6,554 nt of DNA, from the NCBI GenBank assembly GCA_029263555.1, contig JAJUFW010000176.1, positions 1 through 6,554 on the forward strand, in the 5' to 3' direction. The notes under the pieces are model-generated. The model saw only the letters and a program-made list of their open reading frames with translations, made no database searches and was not told the DNA's origin. Positions 4,658-6,554 of this stretch are shown in pieces. The translations under genes were made by a program, and so were the position numbers. The number at the start of each line of letters is the position of its first letter. Position 1 is the first letter of the stretch. The stretch is from Alphaproteobacteria bacterium (GTDB lineage Bacteria > Pseudomonadota > Alphaproteobacteria > DSM-16000 > Inquilinaceae).

Positions 4658-6554
4658 ATGACGACCCTTCCGGAATCCATCACCCTTGCGGGCCCCCAGC
4701 CATCGCCGCAGCTCGCGATCGTGCTTCCTGTGTTCAAGCACAGCGTGCTGATCAACGAGGCGATCAACGCCGCCCTCGCCCAGCGCACGTCGCTCAGCTT
4801 CAAGCTGGTGATCGTCAACGACGGCTGCCCGTTCGACGAGACCCATACGACGGCGCTGGAATATGCACGCGCCTATCCCGACCGCATCGTCTATCTGAGG
4901 CGCCGGAATGGCGGCCTGAGCGCCGCGCGCAACACGGGCATCGATTTCGTCCTGAAAGCCTGGCCGAGCGTCCGCGCGATCTATTTCCTCGACGCCGACA
5001 ACCGGCTCTATCCCCACGCGCTGCAGCGTGCCTGGGAGCAGATCCAGGCGGACCCCAGGGTCGGCTGGGCCTTCCCCGACATGGACATGTTCGGGGCCGA
5101 GATAAACGCCCGCACCTCCGGCGAATATTCGATCCTGAAGCATCTGCACGAGAACTATTGCGAGGCGGGCAGCCTCGTGAAAACAGAGCTGTTCCACCGC
5201 GGGCTGCGCTTCGACGAATCCATGAAGCTAGGCTTCGAGGACTGGGACTTCTGGCTGCAGGCGATCGGCCTCGGCTATGTCGGCCGGCACGTGGAGAGCA
5301 TGGGCCTACGCTACCGCAAGCGGCCGGAGAGCATGCTCAGCAACTCCGAACGGGACCGGGCGGAGATCCTGGGATACATGCGTCGCAAGCACAAGGCGCT
5401 CTATTTCCGCGACACGATCCTGCGGCTGGAGCACCTGGAGGCGCCGCGATACGCCATCTTCCTGGGCGATACGAACGAGGTGGTGCTGGCGACCGACCCA
5501 CGGCTGGGCGGCGTACGGATGTCCTGGCGCGACTTCATCCTTCGATTCATGAATGCCTGGACCGATCCGCAGGAAGAGTACTGCCCCAACTTCCTGGTCT
5601 TCACGACCTCGGACTTCCTGGAGTCGCTGGAAGGCCTCCGGCTTCTCAACTGGACGTTCTGGCGTCTGGAGGACGCGCTGGAAGGCGGCCCCAGCCTGGC
5701 GACCGCCGCCATGGAGGCGGGCGAGACCGGCGGCGCGGTTTCGATCGTCGGCAGCGGCCCCGGCGAGCAGCCGTCGCTCGCCCGTCGGGCCGAGATGGTC
5801 ATGATGACCCGCGGCATGTTCCAGGAATGCATCCGGGACACGAGCGCCAATTGGCTGGCCAGCGTGGCCGAGCCGGCGCCGATGCCGCCGATGTTCCACC
5901 TGACGATCCACACCGACACCGAAGAGGCCCGGCGCCCGCCCTCCGGCAGCGCCGTGTCGATCCTGTTGCGCGCGTTCTTCGAACTGCGCGACCTCTACCA
6001 CAACAATCAGCGTTTCATCGGCAGCGAATGGCGGCGCTGCGAGACGATCGCCCGGTCGGACCTCTACATCGCCGCCCGGGACATCCTGAAGACCCGCGTT
6101 CTCGTACCCTTCGCCAAGGAGGACGCGAAGGAGCGGCACGTCGGGTTCATCCTGCCGCTGGTGTCCTTCGGAGGCGTGGAGAAGGTGGCCATCAACATGG
6201 CCCGTTCGATCGCCAAGTTCGGCTGGCGTCCGCACCTGTTCATCATGGCGTCGAACGGGGCCGAGAACATCGCCGAGCTGAAGGAGATCTTCGAGACCAT
6301 CAGCTTCCTCGATGATCCGATCTGCGGCCGGTACGACCCGTCGGTCCGGTACTTCGGCACGGGTTTCAGCAGCTGGGTGCGGGACGGCGATCACACCCGG
6401 GCCCTCGGGCTGTTCATGGGCATGGATGCCGTCATCAACTGCCATTCGACCGACGCCCATGCGCTGATGGGCACGCTGCGCCGCGCCGGGATCACGACGC
6501 TCGCGCATCTGCATCTGGTCGACCACGACATCTACGGCGAGCCGGCCGGCATCC
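4658..6554 (+). CDS. Two-domain glycosyltransferase (GT2 plus GT4), 3' end beyond window
   Basis: This frame is open from ATG 4658 to the window end (632 complete codons, no stop). Residues about 17-230 are a GT2 (GT-A) domain: PQLAIVLPVFKHS, VIVNDG with D55, NGGLSAARN (84-92), the metal-binding DxD-like LDADN (D112, D114) and GFEDWDFWL (192-200), whose ED pair fits the catalytic-base region of inverting GT2 enzymes. Residues about 235-490 are a spacer of unknown function, with AIFLGDTNEVVLATD and a helical RAFFELRDLYHNNQRF. From H494 a second catalytic unit begins: HVGFILPLVSFGGVEKVAIN, the N-terminal strand and GGVEKV loop (505-510) of GT4 enzymes, continuing through MDAVINCHSTDAHALM to the edge. 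The GT4 donor-binding half, with any EX7E motif, is outside the window. The ATG lacks a clear Shine-Dalgarno sequence, but the next in-frame starts fall inside the first beta strand. The protein probably adds two successive sugars to one glycan; donors are unknown. Confidence 0.92.
   Translation, partial: MTTLPESITLAGPQPSPQLAIVLPVFKHSVLINEAINAALAQRTSLSFKLVIVNDGCPFDETHTTALEYARAYPDRIVYLRRRNGGLSAARNTGIDFVLKAWPSVRAIYFLDADNRLYPHALQRAWEQIQADPRVGWAFPDMDMFGAEINARTSGEYSILKHLHENYCEAGSLVKTELFHRGLRFDESMKLGFEDWDFWLQAIGLGYVGRHVESMGLRYRKRPESMLSNSERDRAEILGYMRRKHKALYFRDTILRLEHLEAPRYAIFLGDTNEVVLATDPRLGGVRMSWRDFILRFMNAWTDPQEEYCPNFLVFTTSDFLESLEGLRLLNWTFWRLEDALEGGPSLATAAMEAGETGGAVSIVGSGPGEQPSLARRAEMVMMTRGMFQECIRDTSANWLASVAEPAPMPPMFHLTIHTDTEEARRPPSGSAVSILLRAFFELRDLYHNNQRFIGSEWRRCETIARSDLYIAARDILKTRVLVPFAKEDAKERHVGFILPLVSFGGVEKVAINMARSIAKFGWRPHLFIMASNGAENIAELKEIFETISFLDDPICGRYDPSVRYFGTGFSSWVRDGDHTRALGLFMGMDAVINCHSTDAHALMGTLRRAGITTLAHLHLVDHDIYGEPAGI

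Noticed and set aside
5158..6315. Plus-strand open frame of 385 codons in another frame of gene 5
   Set aside because: The product is dominated by Arg, Gly, Ala and Pro, typical of a shifted frame, and it overlaps the well-supported glycosyltransferase frame.
5306..6526. Minus-strand open frame of 406 codons opposite the GT2-GT4 gene
   Set aside because: The composition is low-complexity and has no domain signature. The plus strand encodes clear GT2 and GT4 motifs over the same bases.
1..6554. CRISPR array, tRNA/rRNA, insertion sequence or phage signal
   Set aside because: No regularly spaced direct repeats, cloverleaf-like stretch, transposase motif or terminal inverted repeats were seen. 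Nearly all bases belong to the five genes.

Overview
The window is a compact, single-direction (+ strand) block of five genes that looks like part of a surface-polysaccharide or protein-glycosylation locus. The DNA is GC-rich (roughly two thirds G+C by eye, not computed) with a strong preference for G or C at third codon positions. Together with the protein types, this suggests an alphaproteobacterium, perhaps of the Azospirillum, Rhodospirillales or Methylobacterium kind. The lineage is inference only: there is no rRNA or other marker gene here.

Layout: (1) 6-845, a class I SAM-dependent methyltransferase. (2) 845-2134, a GT4-type (GT-B fold) glycosyltransferase whose ATG overlaps the previous stop by one base. 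(3) 2149-2928, a small protein with an N-terminal beta-rich 'GWAWD' domain, a coiled-coil-like middle and one C-terminal membrane segment. (4) 2978-4600, a 540-residue protein of unknown function with a short helical heptad-like stretch followed by a beta-rich C-terminal half. (5) 4658 to beyond the right edge, a large two-headed glycosyltransferase with a GT2 (GT-A) domain, a roughly 260-residue spacer and the beginning of a GT4 domain. This last gene is open at the window end and is the largest coding region here.

Genes 1-3 are tightly packed (1-base overlap, then a 14-base gap) with good Shine-Dalgarno sequences, so they are very probably co-transcribed and translationally coupled. Genes 3-4 and 4-5 are separated by 49 and 57 bases. 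Both gaps contain a GC-rich hairpin but no convincing promoter or U-tract terminator, so one operon through all five genes is the simplest reading. The right-hand gap is also open in the same frame as both flanking genes, so a single TGA separates gene 4 from gene 5.

A plausible joint role is that the glycosyltransferases add sugars to a growing glycan, the methyltransferase modifies or caps it, and the membrane-anchored and beta-rich proteins act as accessory or scaffolding factors. The enzyme classes are well supported. The specific sugars, the acceptor and the roles of genes 3 and 4 cannot be read from the sequence. I found no RNA gene, mobile element, CRISPR array or defence system. The least explained content is genes 3 and 4 and the spacer of gene 5.
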